A stretch of DNA of 64,000 bases from Fusobacterium sp. IOR10 (GCF_010367435.1 NZ_WJWY01000009.1:19546-83545), one strand, 5' to 3'. Numbered from the stretch's first letter, positions 32,760 to 41,590 are shown. Notes: generated by a model not told the origin, from the letters alone. Numbers and translations are program-made.

Positions 32760-33236
32760 ATGGAAAATAAAAAATTAACTTCAGAAGCACTTTTAAAATC
32801 AATTTTAGAAATAAGTTGTGAAAATAATCAAAATTTAAATTTATCCCTAGCTAACAAACTAGCTAGAAGAGCCATTAAAAAAGCAGAGTCAATAAATGTA
32901 AAAATTGTAGTTTCTATACTAGACAGTGGGGGAAATTTAATTTTGCTAAACAGAATGGATAATTCATTTTTAGGAAGTATAGATGTTTCTATAAATAAGG
33001 CCTATACAGCTTTAAGCTTTAATATTCCCACACATTTATTGAAAAAATTAGTGGAACCAAATGGAGAATTATATACACTTGAAAACAGTAATAATGGAAG
33101 AATTATTGCTTTTGGTGGTGGATATCCAATAAAAATAAATAAAGAATTACTAGGTGGTATAGGAATTAGTGGGGGCACTGCTAAAGAAGATACTGAAATA
33201 GTTGAATATGCATTGGAAATAATAAAAACAGAGTAG
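32760..33236 (+). CDS. PduO C-terminal/HbpS (GlcG) family protein
   Basis: This 158-aa protein consists of the GlcG/HbpS-like domain found at the C-terminus of PduO. Family stretches are LANKLARRAIKKAES, VSILDSGGNLILLNRMD, FGGGYPIKIN and GGIGISGGTAKED. The domain binds heme or cobalamin in some relatives. Here it stands without the adenosyltransferase domain, which fits a B12-independent pathway. About 27 residues (MENKKLTSEALLKSILE...) precede the domain and may form another targeting helix. It is the last gene of the operon, and its stop codon lies inside the terminator stem. Confidence 0.9.
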   Translation: MENKKLTSEALLKSILEISCENNQNLNLSLANKLARRAIKKAESINVKIVVSILDSGGNLILLNRMDNSFLGSIDVSINKAYTALSFNIPTHLLKKLVEPNGELYTLENSNNGRIIAFGGGYPIKINKELLGGIGISGGTAKEDTEIVEYALEIIKTE

Positions 33237-33260
33237 AACTTAAAATTTCTACTCTGTTTT
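33227..33260 (+). terminator. Bidirectional rho-independent terminator closing the microcompartment operon
   Basis: AACAGAGTAGAA (33227-33238) pairs with TTCTACTCTGTT (33247-33258), with Ts following on the + strand and an A-rich left flank giving Ts on the minus strand. It serves this operon and the convergent kinase gene ending at 33260. Confidence 0.85.
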
Positions 33261-35247
33261 CATATATCTATATGTTTTTCTAATATCTCTTTTAAATGTA
33301 AAACATTAATAGGTTTTGCTATATAGTCATCCATTCCTGCCTCAAAACATAAACTTCTATCCTTTGTAAAAGTATTTGCAGTTAGGGCTATTATTTTTAT
33401 TTTTTTAGAATCAGGATGATTACTATTTCTAATTTTTTTAGTACAACAGAATCCATCTAAAAATGGCATTCTAAGATCCATGAAAATAAGAGAATAATAA
33501 TTTTTAGGTCTATTTATAAATTTATTGTATCCATCTTCTCCATTTACAGCTTCTTCCACAATTAAATTATATTTTTCAAGATTTTTTCTAGCAATTAGTC
33601 TATTTATTTCATTGTCTTCCACTAGAAGAACTTTTTTATTTTTAAAATTTAAGTCCTTTTTTAAGTTATATAAATGAATTTTTTTTAAATTATTCATATG
33701 ATCAGTGTCTATTTCAAATGAAATTTCAATTGTAAAGGTAGTCCCCTTTCCAAGTTCACTTTCAACTTTTAAATTGCTCCCTCTTAAATCTAAAATACCT
33801 TTAACAATAGGAAGGCCTAGCCCTGTTCCTTGTTCATTTCCAACATTGCTTCCCCTATGAAATGGTTCAAATATTTTCTTCTGATCTTCCTTTCCTATTC
33901 CAATTCCATTGTCCTTTACTTTTACTAAGAAAGAAGCAAATTTATCTTTATTTTTGTTATGGGTAATTTCATCAATATAAATATCTATTTGTCCCTCAGT
34001 TGGAGTATACTTAATTGCATTTTCCAGTAAGCTACATGAAATTTTTTTTATATTTTTCACATCTCCAATGAGAAAATCATGGATTATATTTAAATGCACA
34101 TAAACTTTTTGTTTTTTTAATTGGATCATAAATTCAAAGGATTCTAAAATAGATTTTTGTAAATCACTCATTTTAAATTTTTCTGCTATAAATTTAATGT
34201 GTCCACTACTTATTCTATTCATATCTAAAACTTCATTTATTATAGTCATGAGAGTTTTAGAAGAGTCCCTTATAATATCCAAATTTTTTTTAAGTTGTGT
34301 ATTATTTTTATCAATTAATCCATAGGACAATTCAGTCATTCCTATTATTGCATTCATTGGAGTTTTAATATCGTGACTCATAGTTGATAGAAACATAGTT
34401 TTACTTTTGTTGGCATTTTCAGCTAACTTTAAAGCTTCCCTAAGAGCTGTATTTTTCTTTTCATTTTTTTTATATAAATCAGTAACATCTCTTCTTACAA
34501 TATAAAATATACCCTTTTTTAAATCAATGTTTGATATTTTTATTTCTTTAGTTTTTTTATTTTTATTTTCATCAATTATTTGATAATATTTCCTAAAATT
34601 CCCTGTTTTCTTTAAACTTTTAAAGATTGTTTTTAAGGTTATTTTTTCAGGGTTAAAAGAACTATTACTAGCAACTATATCAGATGAAACTAATTTTCTA
34701 AATTCTTCAAGGGTTAGGGTAGCTTTTTTTCAAAGGATTTAAATGCCTTAGAATTACTAAAATAAACAATATATTCATTTTTTTTGTAGTCAGCTCTAGC
34801 TAAATAGTCAAATTCATTTTTAACTACAAAATTTAAAATACTATCAATTATATTTTTTTCATAGATGATACTATTCCTTAATAGCTTATTATGAAAGGTC
34901 ATATATATTTTTAAAGTTTTATTTTCTAAAGAAGTTATATTAGTTTCAATATGAAAATAACTATATTGATTTTTTATATAGTTATAATATCTAGCTGAAA
35001 AATTTATATTTTCATTATTTTTTTCTATACTTTTTAGGGAATTTTCAATTATTTTTTTGTCATCAGGATGAAGAAAAGGAGTAGTAGTAATGGTAGTAGT
35101 GTTTTCTAGTTTGAGTCTATTTATTCCAAATAAATCTTCTGATTTTTTGTTAACTCCAAGGAGTTTTAATTTTTGGTTTTCATAGATAAAAATTCCTATT
35201 CCAACGACAATATTATCTATAAGTTGTTGCTCTACTTCATCTATCAC
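33260..35247 (-). pseudogene. Hybrid histidine kinase (PAS-PAS-HisKA-HATPase-REC) split by a -1 frameshift in an A7 run
   Basis: GTG at 35247 follows GGAGGAAATT and opens a PAS-containing N-terminal part that stops near 34714. A -1 shift at the A7 run (T7 on the + strand, 34724-34730; in-frame A AAA AAG) joins it without loss to the rest: a second PAS-like segment with VRRDVTDLYKK, HisKA (phospho-His in STMSHDIKTPMNAI), HATPase (DNGIGIG, GTGLGLPIV) and a receiver with phospho-Asp in LIFMDLRMPFLDG. No transmembrane segment is visible, so the sensor is cytoplasmic. Without frameshifting, only a PAS fragment and a kinase piece starting around 34396 are made. It resembles the hybrid kinase at 52038 in layout. 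Confidence 0.8.
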
Positions 35248-35460
35248 AATTTCCTCCTACAAATAAAATTTGATACTTATATACCATTATATTCCTTTTG
35301 AAAAAATAATTCAAGGTAAAATAAAAAGTATTGATAACAAAACACTCGTTATTTATTAGAGTTGAAAAAATAGTCATAGAAATTATCAGAATACAAGGAA
35401 ATAAAAATAAATTTCAAATAAAATGTGGTAAAATTATAGTAACTTTTTAAAAATTTAAAT

Positions 35461-35727
35461 AAAGCTCATACAAAATATTTAGAAAATTCTTTTTATAATT
35501 TAGCGATAAAATCGAATCAATATAAAGTTATAAATAAAAACGAGCCATCAAGATCTTCTATCTCTTATGCTGAAGAAGATGAAATGTTGGATTTTATAGA
35601 TAACACTAAAATTTTAATTAATACTTTAGGTTATAAAGCTTTTGAACCTTTAGTTTCTAAACAAAAGTTAGAAAAAGAAAATGAAGAAATTTTGTATTTA
35701 AAATATAAAAATATTTTTAAAAATTAA
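35461..35727 (+). pseudogene. C-terminal remnant of a GIY-YIG nuclease-family/DUF4357 protein
   Basis: An open frame of 88 codons without a start codon or ribosome site encodes KAHTKYLENSFYNLAIK... NEPSRSSISYAEEDEMLDF... TLGYKAFEPL. I recognise this as the region after the catalytic part of GIY-YIG/DUF4357 proteins (pattern 'THxKYLExxL', 'LSEADxxDMexFLdn', 'LPvLGxrxF'). The N-terminal nuclease part is missing upstream. It lies just before an AAA ATPase gene, so this may be a decayed accessory or defence region. Confidence 0.5.
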
Positions 35728-35772
35728 ATAAGAGTGGTAGAATAGAGTAATAAAAATTAAAGGGGGATAAAA

Positions 35773-36882
35773 ATGCTAAAAGAATTTAAAATAAGAAATT
35801 TTAAATCATTTAAAAATGAAGAGATTCTTTCTTTAAAACCTGTTGATAAAAAGGAAGAAAATTTAGATCCTTTTAATATAGCCAACTTAGGGGAAAACAA
35901 GATTTTAAAATCTGCAGTAATATATGGTCATAATTCCTTTGGAAAATCCAACTTATTTAAAGGTCTGCATAAAATGATATCAATAATAAGATATTGTATT
36001 AATTCTGATTATCTAATTCAAGTGGATGACTATAAATTAGATGGTATTAGTGAAAATAAACCTACAATGTTTGAAATTAGTTTCATATTAAATGGGATAG
36101 TTTATACTTATGGCTTTGAAGTTTTTGAAAATTTAGTAGTAAAAGAATGGCTTTATAAAAAAGATGATTTAGAAACTAAAATTTTTCAAAGGGAAGGATC
36201 TTTAAATAATACTATAACATTAAATTCAAAGTACAAGTGTTATGAAAAATATGTGGAATTTACCAAGGAAAGTGAATTATTTTTATCTTCAATGGAAAAA
36301 AACAATGTTTCAGGGGAAATAAAGGATATTTTTGATTATATTTCAAATAAAATTAAAGTATTTTCAATTGATATGGTAGTTGAAAAAAAATTAGGCAAAA
36401 ATCAAATTCTAAAAACTTTAAAAACTGTAGATTTAAAAGTTTATGGCCCTGAAGCAAAGAAAGAGGGAGAGAAATTAGAAAATATAATTTCTGATTTTGA
36501 AGAAAATGAAATAGTAGGATCTAAAAAGTTGTATTATATAATGGATCAAATACTAGATGCTTTAAATAATGGGGAAGTTTTGTTCATAGACGAACTAGAC
36601 TATAAATTACATAATTTAATAGTAAAGTATTTAATTGGTTTATTTCATGACTTATCAATAAATAAAAAAAATGCTCAATTGGTATTTAATACCTATGACT
36701 TTTATCTTTTAGAAGAAAAATTATTTAGAAGGGACCAAATATATTTTACAGATAAAGATGAATGTGGGGTTACAACTTTATATTCTTTAGGAGACTTTAA
36801 AGGGGTAAAAAGAAAGACAAGTTTACTTGCCCATTACCTAGCTGGGCATTTTGGACCTATTGGTAATATAAAAGAAAAATAA
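35773..36882 (+). CDS. AAA15-family ATPase (COG1106-like, possibly abortive-infection related)
   Basis: This 369-aa protein has the SMC/ABC-like ATPase layout of AAA15 proteins. Its N-terminus is LKEFKIRNFKSFKNEEILSL, Walker A is GHNSFGKSN (about residues 57-65) and Walker B is EVLFIDELDYKLH (about 270-282). The switch-histidine position reads FNTYDFYLL, with Tyr instead of the usual His. Relatives occur alone or with RloB in phage-defence loci. No partner gene is visible here. It is somewhat shorter than typical members (about 400-430 aa). Start ATG follows AAAGGGGGAT. The function in defence is inference from family. Confidence 0.75.
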   Translation: MLKEFKIRNFKSFKNEEILSLKPVDKKEENLDPFNIANLGENKILKSAVIYGHNSFGKSNLFKGLHKMISIIRYCINSDYLIQVDDYKLDGISENKPTMFEISFILNGIVYTYGFEVFENLVVKEWLYKKDDLETKIFQREGSLNNTITLNSKYKCYEKYVEFTKESELFLSSMEKNNVSGEIKDIFDYISNKIKVFSIDMVVEKKLGKNQILKTLKTVDLKVYGPEAKKEGEKLENIISDFEENEIVGSKKLYYIMDQILDALNNGEVLFIDELDYKLHNLIVKYLIGLFHDLSINKKNAQLVFNTYDFYLLEEKLFRRDQIYFTDKDECGVTTLYSLGDFKGVKRKTSLLAHYLAGHFGPIGNIKEK

Positions 36883-36902
36883 AGATATAAGGGGAGGGGA
36901 TT

Positions 36903-37382
36903 ATGAAAGTATTATTTATATATTATTCCTACGAAGGAACTACAGATAAAATAGCTAGGGAAATGGGAAAAGGATTAGATAGCAAGTTAATTAGACTAGT
37001 TGTTCAAGATGAGAAAGTTCATAAGAATAAACTCTTTAAATATGCTTGGGGGGGAATGAAAGTACTTACTAAAACAACTCCTAAAATACCAACACTAGAA
37101 ACTAATTTACATGCATATGATTTAATAGTTATAGGAACACCTGTTTGGGCAGGAACTTACACCCCTGCAATAAGAACATTGTTTAAAGATTATGATTTTT
37201 CAGATTTAAATGTTGCATATTTTTATACAGATTTAGGTGGAGAAGGTCATACAGAAATAAACTTCAAAGAAGCTTTAAAAGATGCAAATATAAAGGGAAG
37301 TTTACATTTGAAAAATGCAAGTAAAAATATGAAAGAATCTTTGGAAAAAGCCACTGATTGGATAGAAAAGCTTACTTTTTAA
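36903..37382 (+). CDS. Flavodoxin-family protein
   Basis: This 159-aa protein has the FMN phosphate-binding loop near the N-terminus (IYYSYEGTTDKIA) and the second FMN loop GTPVWAGTYTPAIRTL, marks of the flavodoxin/flavodoxin-like NAD(P)H-FMN reductase fold. It probably transfers electrons in the cytoplasm. It follows the AAA ATPase by 20 bp and precedes trmO by 24 bp, with a strong ribosome site (AGGGGAGGGG). Confidence 0.85.
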   Translation: MKVLFIYYSYEGTTDKIAREMGKGLDSKLIRLVVQDEKVHKNKLFKYAWGGMKVLTKTTPKIPTLETNLHAYDLIVIGTPVWAGTYTPAIRTLFKDYDFSDLNVAYFYTDLGGEGHTEINFKEALKDANIKGSLHLKNASKNMKESLEKATDWIEKLTF

Positions 37383-37406
37383 GTGAATTAGAGTAAAGGA
37401 GAAAAT

Positions 37407-37817
37407 ATGAAGATAATTTTTGAACCAATAGGATATGTTCACTCTGAATTTAAAAATGTAAAGGATATACCAACTCAAAGTGTTTTAGCTAGTGAAAAGA
37501 TAGGGAAAATAGAATTATTAGATAAGTTTAAAGATGGACTTTTAGGATTAAAAAAAGGAATGTATATTGTAGTTTTATTTAATTTTCATGAGTCTAAAGA
37601 TTATAAATTAATTCAAAGCCCATGTTATACAAATGAAGAAAAGGGAGTATTTTCAATAAGATCTCCATTTAGACCAAATGGAATAGGAATGTCAATTGTG
37701 AAAATAGAAAGTATAAGGGACAATATCCTTGAATTTAAAGGTTTAGATATGTTGGATAAAACACCAATTTTAGATATAAAACCATATGTAGCTAGTTTAA
37801 ATCCAAAAATTGATTAA
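37407..37817 (+). CDS. trmO: TrmO-family tRNA (N6-threonylcarbamoyladenosine37-N6)-methyltransferase
   Basis: This 136-aa protein is of the YaeB/TsaA (TrmO) family, which uses SAM to methylate t6A37 in tRNA. The family start FEPIGYVHSEF, the conserved RSPFRPNGIGMS and the C-terminal LDMLDKTPILDIKPYV are intact. It is short because it consists only of the catalytic beta-barrel and lacks the C-terminal extension of E. coli TrmO, as in many anaerobes and archaea. Start ATG follows AAAGGAG. Confidence 0.88.
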   Translation: MKIIFEPIGYVHSEFKNVKDIPTQSVLASEKIGKIELLDKFKDGLLGLKKGMYIVVLFNFHESKDYKLIQSPCYTNEEKGVFSIRSPFRPNGIGMSIVKIESIRDNILEFKGLDMLDKTPILDIKPYVASLNPKID

Positions 37818-37851
37818 ATAATAAATACTATGAATTTTAAAGGAGGAAGTT

Positions 37852-38397
37852 ATGTCAAAGGTAATATTATTAAGTGGAAGCCCAAATAAAACTGGGAATA
37901 CTATGCAAGTTTTACAAGAATGTGCAAATGTTATAAAGGCTAATGGAGTTGAAGCAGAGGTTATATCAATTGCAGGAATGAATATAAAAGATTCAATGAA
38001 CTCAGCAGGTGGATATGATGATGGTTTTGATGAAATCATAGAAAAAATAAAAAAAGCTGAAGGATTAATTATAGGTTCACCTGTATATTGGGGAACTGCT
38101 AGAGCAGAAATGATGATAGCAATTCAAAGAATAGCCATGGCTTCTTTAAAGGATAAATTCCTATCAAGAAAAGTAGGGGGACCAATAGCCATAGCCCGTC
38201 GTGGAGGTCACACATCAACTTTACAAGAAATGTTGATGTTCTACCTATATAATGATATGATAGTTCCAGGATCTACATATTGGAACATAGTTTTTGGAAA
38301 AACTTCAGGGGAAGCTTTGAAAGACGAAGAGGGAATGGAAACAGTTAAACATTTTTCTGAAAATGTAGCCTTTTTAGTAAAAAAACTTTATGATTAA
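37852..38397 (+). CDS. NADPH-dependent FMN reductase-like flavoprotein
   Basis: This 181-aa flavoprotein has the N-terminal FMN loop LLSGSPNKTGNTMQVL and the second loop IGSPVYWGTARAEMM. The conserved segment GGPIAIARRGGHTS follows. The enzyme resembles iron-sulfur flavoprotein/NADPH-FMN reductases but lacks the Cys cluster motif of Isf. It is in the same run of genes as the flavodoxin and trmO. Substrate unknown. Perfect AAAGGAGG upstream. Confidence 0.85.
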   Translation: MSKVILLSGSPNKTGNTMQVLQECANVIKANGVEAEVISIAGMNIKDSMNSAGGYDDGFDEIIEKIKKAEGLIIGSPVYWGTARAEMMIAIQRIAMASLKDKFLSRKVGGPIAIARRGGHTSTLQEMLMFYLYNDMIVPGSTYWNIVFGKTSGEALKDEEGMETVKHFSENVAFLVKKLYD

Positions 38398-38417
38398 AAG
38401 AAAAAACAGGGGGAAAT

Positions 38418-38615
38418 GTGAGCGGTAAAATAAGAGCAAATATAAAGCCAGGAATAAAGGTTAAAGTTGTAAAAAAAGAAGATCAAAGAACAGGGAAATT
38501 AACAGATGGTATAGTTAAGGATTTATTAACTAAATCTCCAAAACATCCCCATGGAATAAAGGTTAGACTAGAAGATGGAACTGTTGGAAGAGTTCAAGAA
38601 ATAATAAAAGAATAA
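38418..38615 (+). CDS. ywbE: YwbE-family small protein
   Basis: This 65-aa protein starts with GTG at 38418 after AGGGGGAAAT. The family pattern is complete (KIRANIKPGIKVKVVKKEDQ; LTKSPKHPHGIKVRLEDG; GRVQEI). It is an SH3-like basic protein of unknown function that is widespread in bacteria. Probably cytoplasmic, possibly nucleic-acid binding. Confidence 0.9.
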   Translation: MSGKIRANIKPGIKVKVVKKEDQRTGKLTDGIVKDLLTKSPKHPHGIKVRLEDGTVGRVQEIIKE

Positions 38616-38622
38616 ACTTCAT

Positions 38623-38651
38623 TTGCTTTATTTTTAATAATGCTCTATAAT
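38623..38651 (+). promoter_or_regulatory. Promoter of the ydbC-like gene
   Basis: TTGCTT (38623-38628), a 17-bp spacer and consensus TATAAT (38646-38651) lie 54 bp before the start codon. Confidence 0.6.
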
Positions 38652-38704
38652 TCATACAAAATAAATATTTATTTTAGTATTACTGATTTTAAGGAGGTAC
38701 ATAC

Positions 38705-38938
38705 ATGGGAATTAAATTTGATTTTGTAGAAAAATTGGGAAGTATTGGAGAGGGAGCTAAAGGTTGGAAAAAGGAAGTAAACCTTATTTCTTGGAATTCA
38801 AGAAAAGCCAAATTAGACATAAGAGATTGGGATGAAACTCATGAAAAAATGGGTAAAGGCTTAACTTTAAATAAAGAAGAAGCTAAGAAATTAAAAGAAT
38901 TATTTAATTCAATTGATTTAGATGAATTAGATTTTTAA
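38705..38938 (+). CDS. YdbC/PC4-like single-stranded nucleic-acid-binding protein
   Basis: This 77-aa protein is of the YdbC family, the bacterial relatives of the transcription cofactor PC4 (Whirly-like fold, ssDNA/RNA binding). Diagnostic stretches are GWKKEVNLISWNSRKAKLDI, RDWDETHEKMGKGLTL and KKLKELF. It has its own promoter and a strong terminator, so it is monocistronic. AAGGAGGT precedes ATG 38705. Confidence 0.88.
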   Translation: MGIKFDFVEKLGSIGEGAKGWKKEVNLISWNSRKAKLDIRDWDETHEKMGKGLTLNKEEAKKLKELFNSIDLDELDF

Positions 38939-38945
38939 ATTGATG

Positions 38946-38975
38946 AAAGCCCCTATTAGACAATAGGGGCTTTTT
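38946..38975 (+). terminator. Rho-independent terminator after the ydbC-like gene
   Basis: AAAGCCCCTATT pairs with AATAGGGGCTTT (38946-38957 with 38962-38973) around an AGAC loop, with a T-run following. This is the most GC-rich stem in the area. Confidence 0.93.
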
Positions 38976-38985
38976 GTATTAACTT

Positions 38986-39726
38986 TTATTTAGAAGCTTC
39001 TTTTATAAATCTTTTAAATATGTCTTGTTGTTCCTTTGAATCATACATCATTTCAGGATGCCACTGGGTAGCTATCATAAATTTTTTTCCTTCCATTTGA
39101 ATTGATTCTATAATTCCATCCTCTGACACAGCAGTACATTTAAGATTTTTCCCAAGAGCTTTAATAGCTTGATGATGGTATGAATTAACTTTTAATTCTT
39201 TTTTTTCAAATATATCATATAGGATAGAATCTTTTTCAAGAATTACCCTATGGATAGGGTGGTTCATTGGAGATGCAGCAATAAAATGATTGTTTAATTT
39301 ATTTTTTTCTAAATCTTGATAGAGACTTCCTCCACAAGCAACATTTAAAATTTGAAGTCCTCTGCATATACCAAGTAAAGGTTTGTTAGTATTTTCTATA
39401 ATATATTTAACAAGTTCAATTTCTTGTTTATCCCTTTGTGGACAAAGAATTCCAACTTCTTTAGATATAAATTCCCCATATAAGTTTGGTTCAATATCAT
39501 TTCCTCCAGAAATTAAAATTCCATCTAATTTTTCAACTAAAGAATTTAAATTTTCTAAATTTTTATTAATTGGTATAATCACAGGGATTCCACCAGCATT
39601 AAAAACAGAATCAATATAATTATCTGCAAGCATTTGCCATTTTTGCCCAGCAACTCCAATATGTGCACTTACTCCAGGTTTATCATCAAGACTATAGTTA
39701 CAAGTTATTCCTATTAATGGTTTCAT
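38986..39726 (-). CDS. Class-I glutamine amidotransferase, peptidase C26 (PuuD-like)
   Basis: This 246-aa hydrolase shows the catalytic Cys in LLGICRGLQILN, the oxyanion region ILISGGNDIEP and the His-Glu pair in TQWHPEMM. The family cleaves gamma-glutamyl amide bonds, for example gamma-glutamyl-GABA in putrescine breakdown. No other polyamine gene is nearby, so the substrate is open. GGAGAAAATT precedes the ATG. Cytoplasmic. Confidence 0.9.
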   Translation of the reverse strand: MKPLIGITCNYSLDDKPGVSAHIGVAGQKWQMLADNYIDSVFNAGGIPVIIPINKNLENLNSLVEKLDGILISGGNDIEPNLYGEFISKEVGILCPQRDKQEIELVKYIIENTNKPLLGICRGLQILNVACGGSLYQDLEKNKLNNHFIAASPMNHPIHRVILEKDSILYDIFEKKELKVNSYHHQAIKALGKNLKCTAVSEDGIIESIQMEGKKFMIATQWHPEMMYDSKEQQDIFKRFIKEASK

Positions 39727-39801
39727 AATTTTCTCCTTATTTAATTTCCTTACTTGATACTAATAATAGTCCATTTTTCTTCTAAAATCAACATGTATAT
39801 T

Positions 39802-39835
39802 AAAAAATCCCCCCAGTATTTAAACTGAAGGGATT
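39802..39835 (-). terminator. Rho-independent terminator after the peroxiredoxin gene
   Basis: Read on the minus strand, AATCCCTTCAGT pairs with ACTGGGGGGATT (12 bp with two G-U pairs) around a 6-nt loop, followed by six T. It lies 14 bp after the peroxiredoxin stop. Confidence 0.85.
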
Positions 39836-39848
39836 ATTAAATAGAGAT

Positions 39849-40517
39849 TTATTTTTCTTTTTTAAAAGTAAGATACCAGTCAAGGGAATGATAACCTTCT
39901 GATTCACCCATTTCCATTAGTTTGTCAGCTTCTTCTTTACTTTCAGGTAAATGAACTATTACATCATCACCAGGAACCCAGTTTGATGGTGTAGCTATAT
40001 TCATTTCATCTACTTTTTGAAGAGATATTAAAGTTCTTTTAATTTCATCAAAATTTCTTCCAGTTGATGCAGGGTAGAATAAAATAGTTCTAATAACACC
40101 AGTTGGATCTATAATGAAAACTGCTCTAACAGTTTGTGTATTAGCAGCACTAGGGTGAATCATTCCATATAATTTAGAAACTTTCATACTAATATCAGCT
40201 ATTACAGGAAAATTAACTTTTTGCCCAGTATAATCTCCCCATGTCATTTTTTCAATACTTCTAAGCCAAGCAATATGACTTGAAAGGGAATCTATAGAAA
40301 GCCCTATAAGTTCAGTATTCATTTTTTTAAATTCTTCATCCATTATTGCAAATCTCATGAATTCAGTAGTACATACTGGTGTGAAGTCTGCAGGATGTGA
40401 AAAAAGGATTACCCATTTTCCAGAAAAATCTTCAGGGAATTTGATTTTACCCTTTGTTGTCATAGCCTTAAATGCAGGCGCTTTTTCCCCTATTAAAGGA
40501 ATTCTTATATCGTCCAT
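39849..40517 (-). CDS. 1-Cys peroxiredoxin (Prx6-type)
   Basis: This 222-aa peroxidase has the peroxidatic Cys C49 in HPADFTPVCTTEF. The conserved Arg lies in the segment after HPSAANTQTVRAVFII, and a Prx6-type C-terminal domain (about 160-220; WVPGDDVIVHLPES) is present. No other cysteine is seen, so it must be reduced by an external thiol. It reduces H2O2 and organic peroxides, which is useful to an oxygen-sensitive anaerobe. Ribosome site GGGGAGGC precedes the ATG. Monocistronic, with its own terminator. Confidence 0.93.
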   Translation of the reverse strand: MDDIRIPLIGEKAPAFKAMTTKGKIKFPEDFSGKWVILFSHPADFTPVCTTEFMRFAIMDEEFKKMNTELIGLSIDSLSSHIAWLRSIEKMTWGDYTGQKVNFPVIADISMKVSKLYGMIHPSAANTQTVRAVFIIDPTGVIRTILFYPASTGRNFDEIKRTLISLQKVDEMNIATPSNWVPGDDVIVHLPESKEEADKLMEMGESEGYHSLDWYLTFKKEK

Positions 40518-40702
40518 TTTTGCCTCCCCAATTAATATATTTGTTATAACTATTAATATTAGACGAAAAAACCTCTAATTTGTTTAAAAATATTTTCTTC
40601 TAGCAAAATAAAATGTTACATATAAATTCAATATACAGTATAATATTTTTAAAACAAATAAGTATTATTTAAAAATTAATTATAAAATATATGGGAGAAG
40701 AG

Positions 40703-41590
40703 ATGAAAAGTAAAAAAATAGCAGGGAATACAACAGGGTTTATAACAGTATTTTTTTGGGGAATAACATATATTTCCACAAAGGTTTTATTGGAAGTTTT
40801 TAACCCAATAGAGATACTATTCACAAGATTTTTAATGGGTTTAATTTTTTTAATTATTCTATATCCAAAACCTTTAAAGATAAAAGATAAAAAACAAGAA
40901 ATTTATTTTGCCCTAGCAGGATTAACAGGGGTAACTTTATTTTATTTACTAGAGAATATAGCTCTAACCTTTACAATGGCTTCAAATGTTGGGGTTATAA
41001 GTGCCCTTGTTCCATTTTTTACTGGAATAGTTGGGTATATTTTTATGAAGAAAAAAGAAAAATTAAATAGAAATTTCTTCATAGGTTTTTTGCTAGCTTT
41101 AACAGGAATAAGTTTTATAAGTTTTAGTGGAGCTTCCGCTTTTAAAATAAATCCAATTGGAGATTTATTAGCTGTTACATCTGTTATGATTTGGGGAATA
41201 TATGGAAATTTAACAAGGATACTAGGAAGTTATGGATATAATACAATACAAGTTACCAGAAGAACCTTTGCATATGGGATAGTATTTATGCTTCCAGCTT
41301 TACATTTCTTTGATTTTAATATTGGGATAAGTGAGATTTTAGAACCAAAATATCTATTTAATTTATTATTTTTAGGAATAGGAGCCTCAGCCATTTGTTT
41401 TGTTACTTGGAATTATACTGTTAAAGCTTTAGGTCCTGTGAGAGCTAGCTTGTTTATATATTTAATTCCAATTGTAACTGTAATAACATCTATGATAGTT
41501 TTAAATGAAAAATTAACAATAATGTCATCTATAGGAGTTTTATTTACCTTTCTTGGGTTATTAATATCAAACAAAAAAGAAACTCTTTAA
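40703..41590 (+). CDS. EamA-family (DMT superfamily) transporter
   Basis: This protein of about 295 aa has ten predicted transmembrane helices in two EamA repeats. The first starts with TTGFITVFFWGITYISTKVLL, and the second ends with the conserved ALGPVRASLFIYLIPIVTV. EamA carriers export metabolites or amino acids; the substrate cannot be assigned. ATG 40703 is chosen because GGGAGAAG lies just upstream. The ATG at 40691 is in frame but part of that site. Confidence 0.88.
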   Translation: MKSKKIAGNTTGFITVFFWGITYISTKVLLEVFNPIEILFTRFLMGLIFLIILYPKPLKIKDKKQEIYFALAGLTGVTLFYLLENIALTFTMASNVGVISALVPFFTGIVGYIFMKKKEKLNRNFFIGFLLALTGISFISFSGASAFKINPIGDLLAVTSVMIWGIYGNLTRILGSYGYNTIQVTRRTFAYGIVFMLPALHFFDFNIGISEILEPKYLFNLLFLGIGASAICFVTWNYTVKALGPVRASLFIYLIPIVTVITSMIVLNEKLTIMSSIGVLFTFLGLLISNKKETL

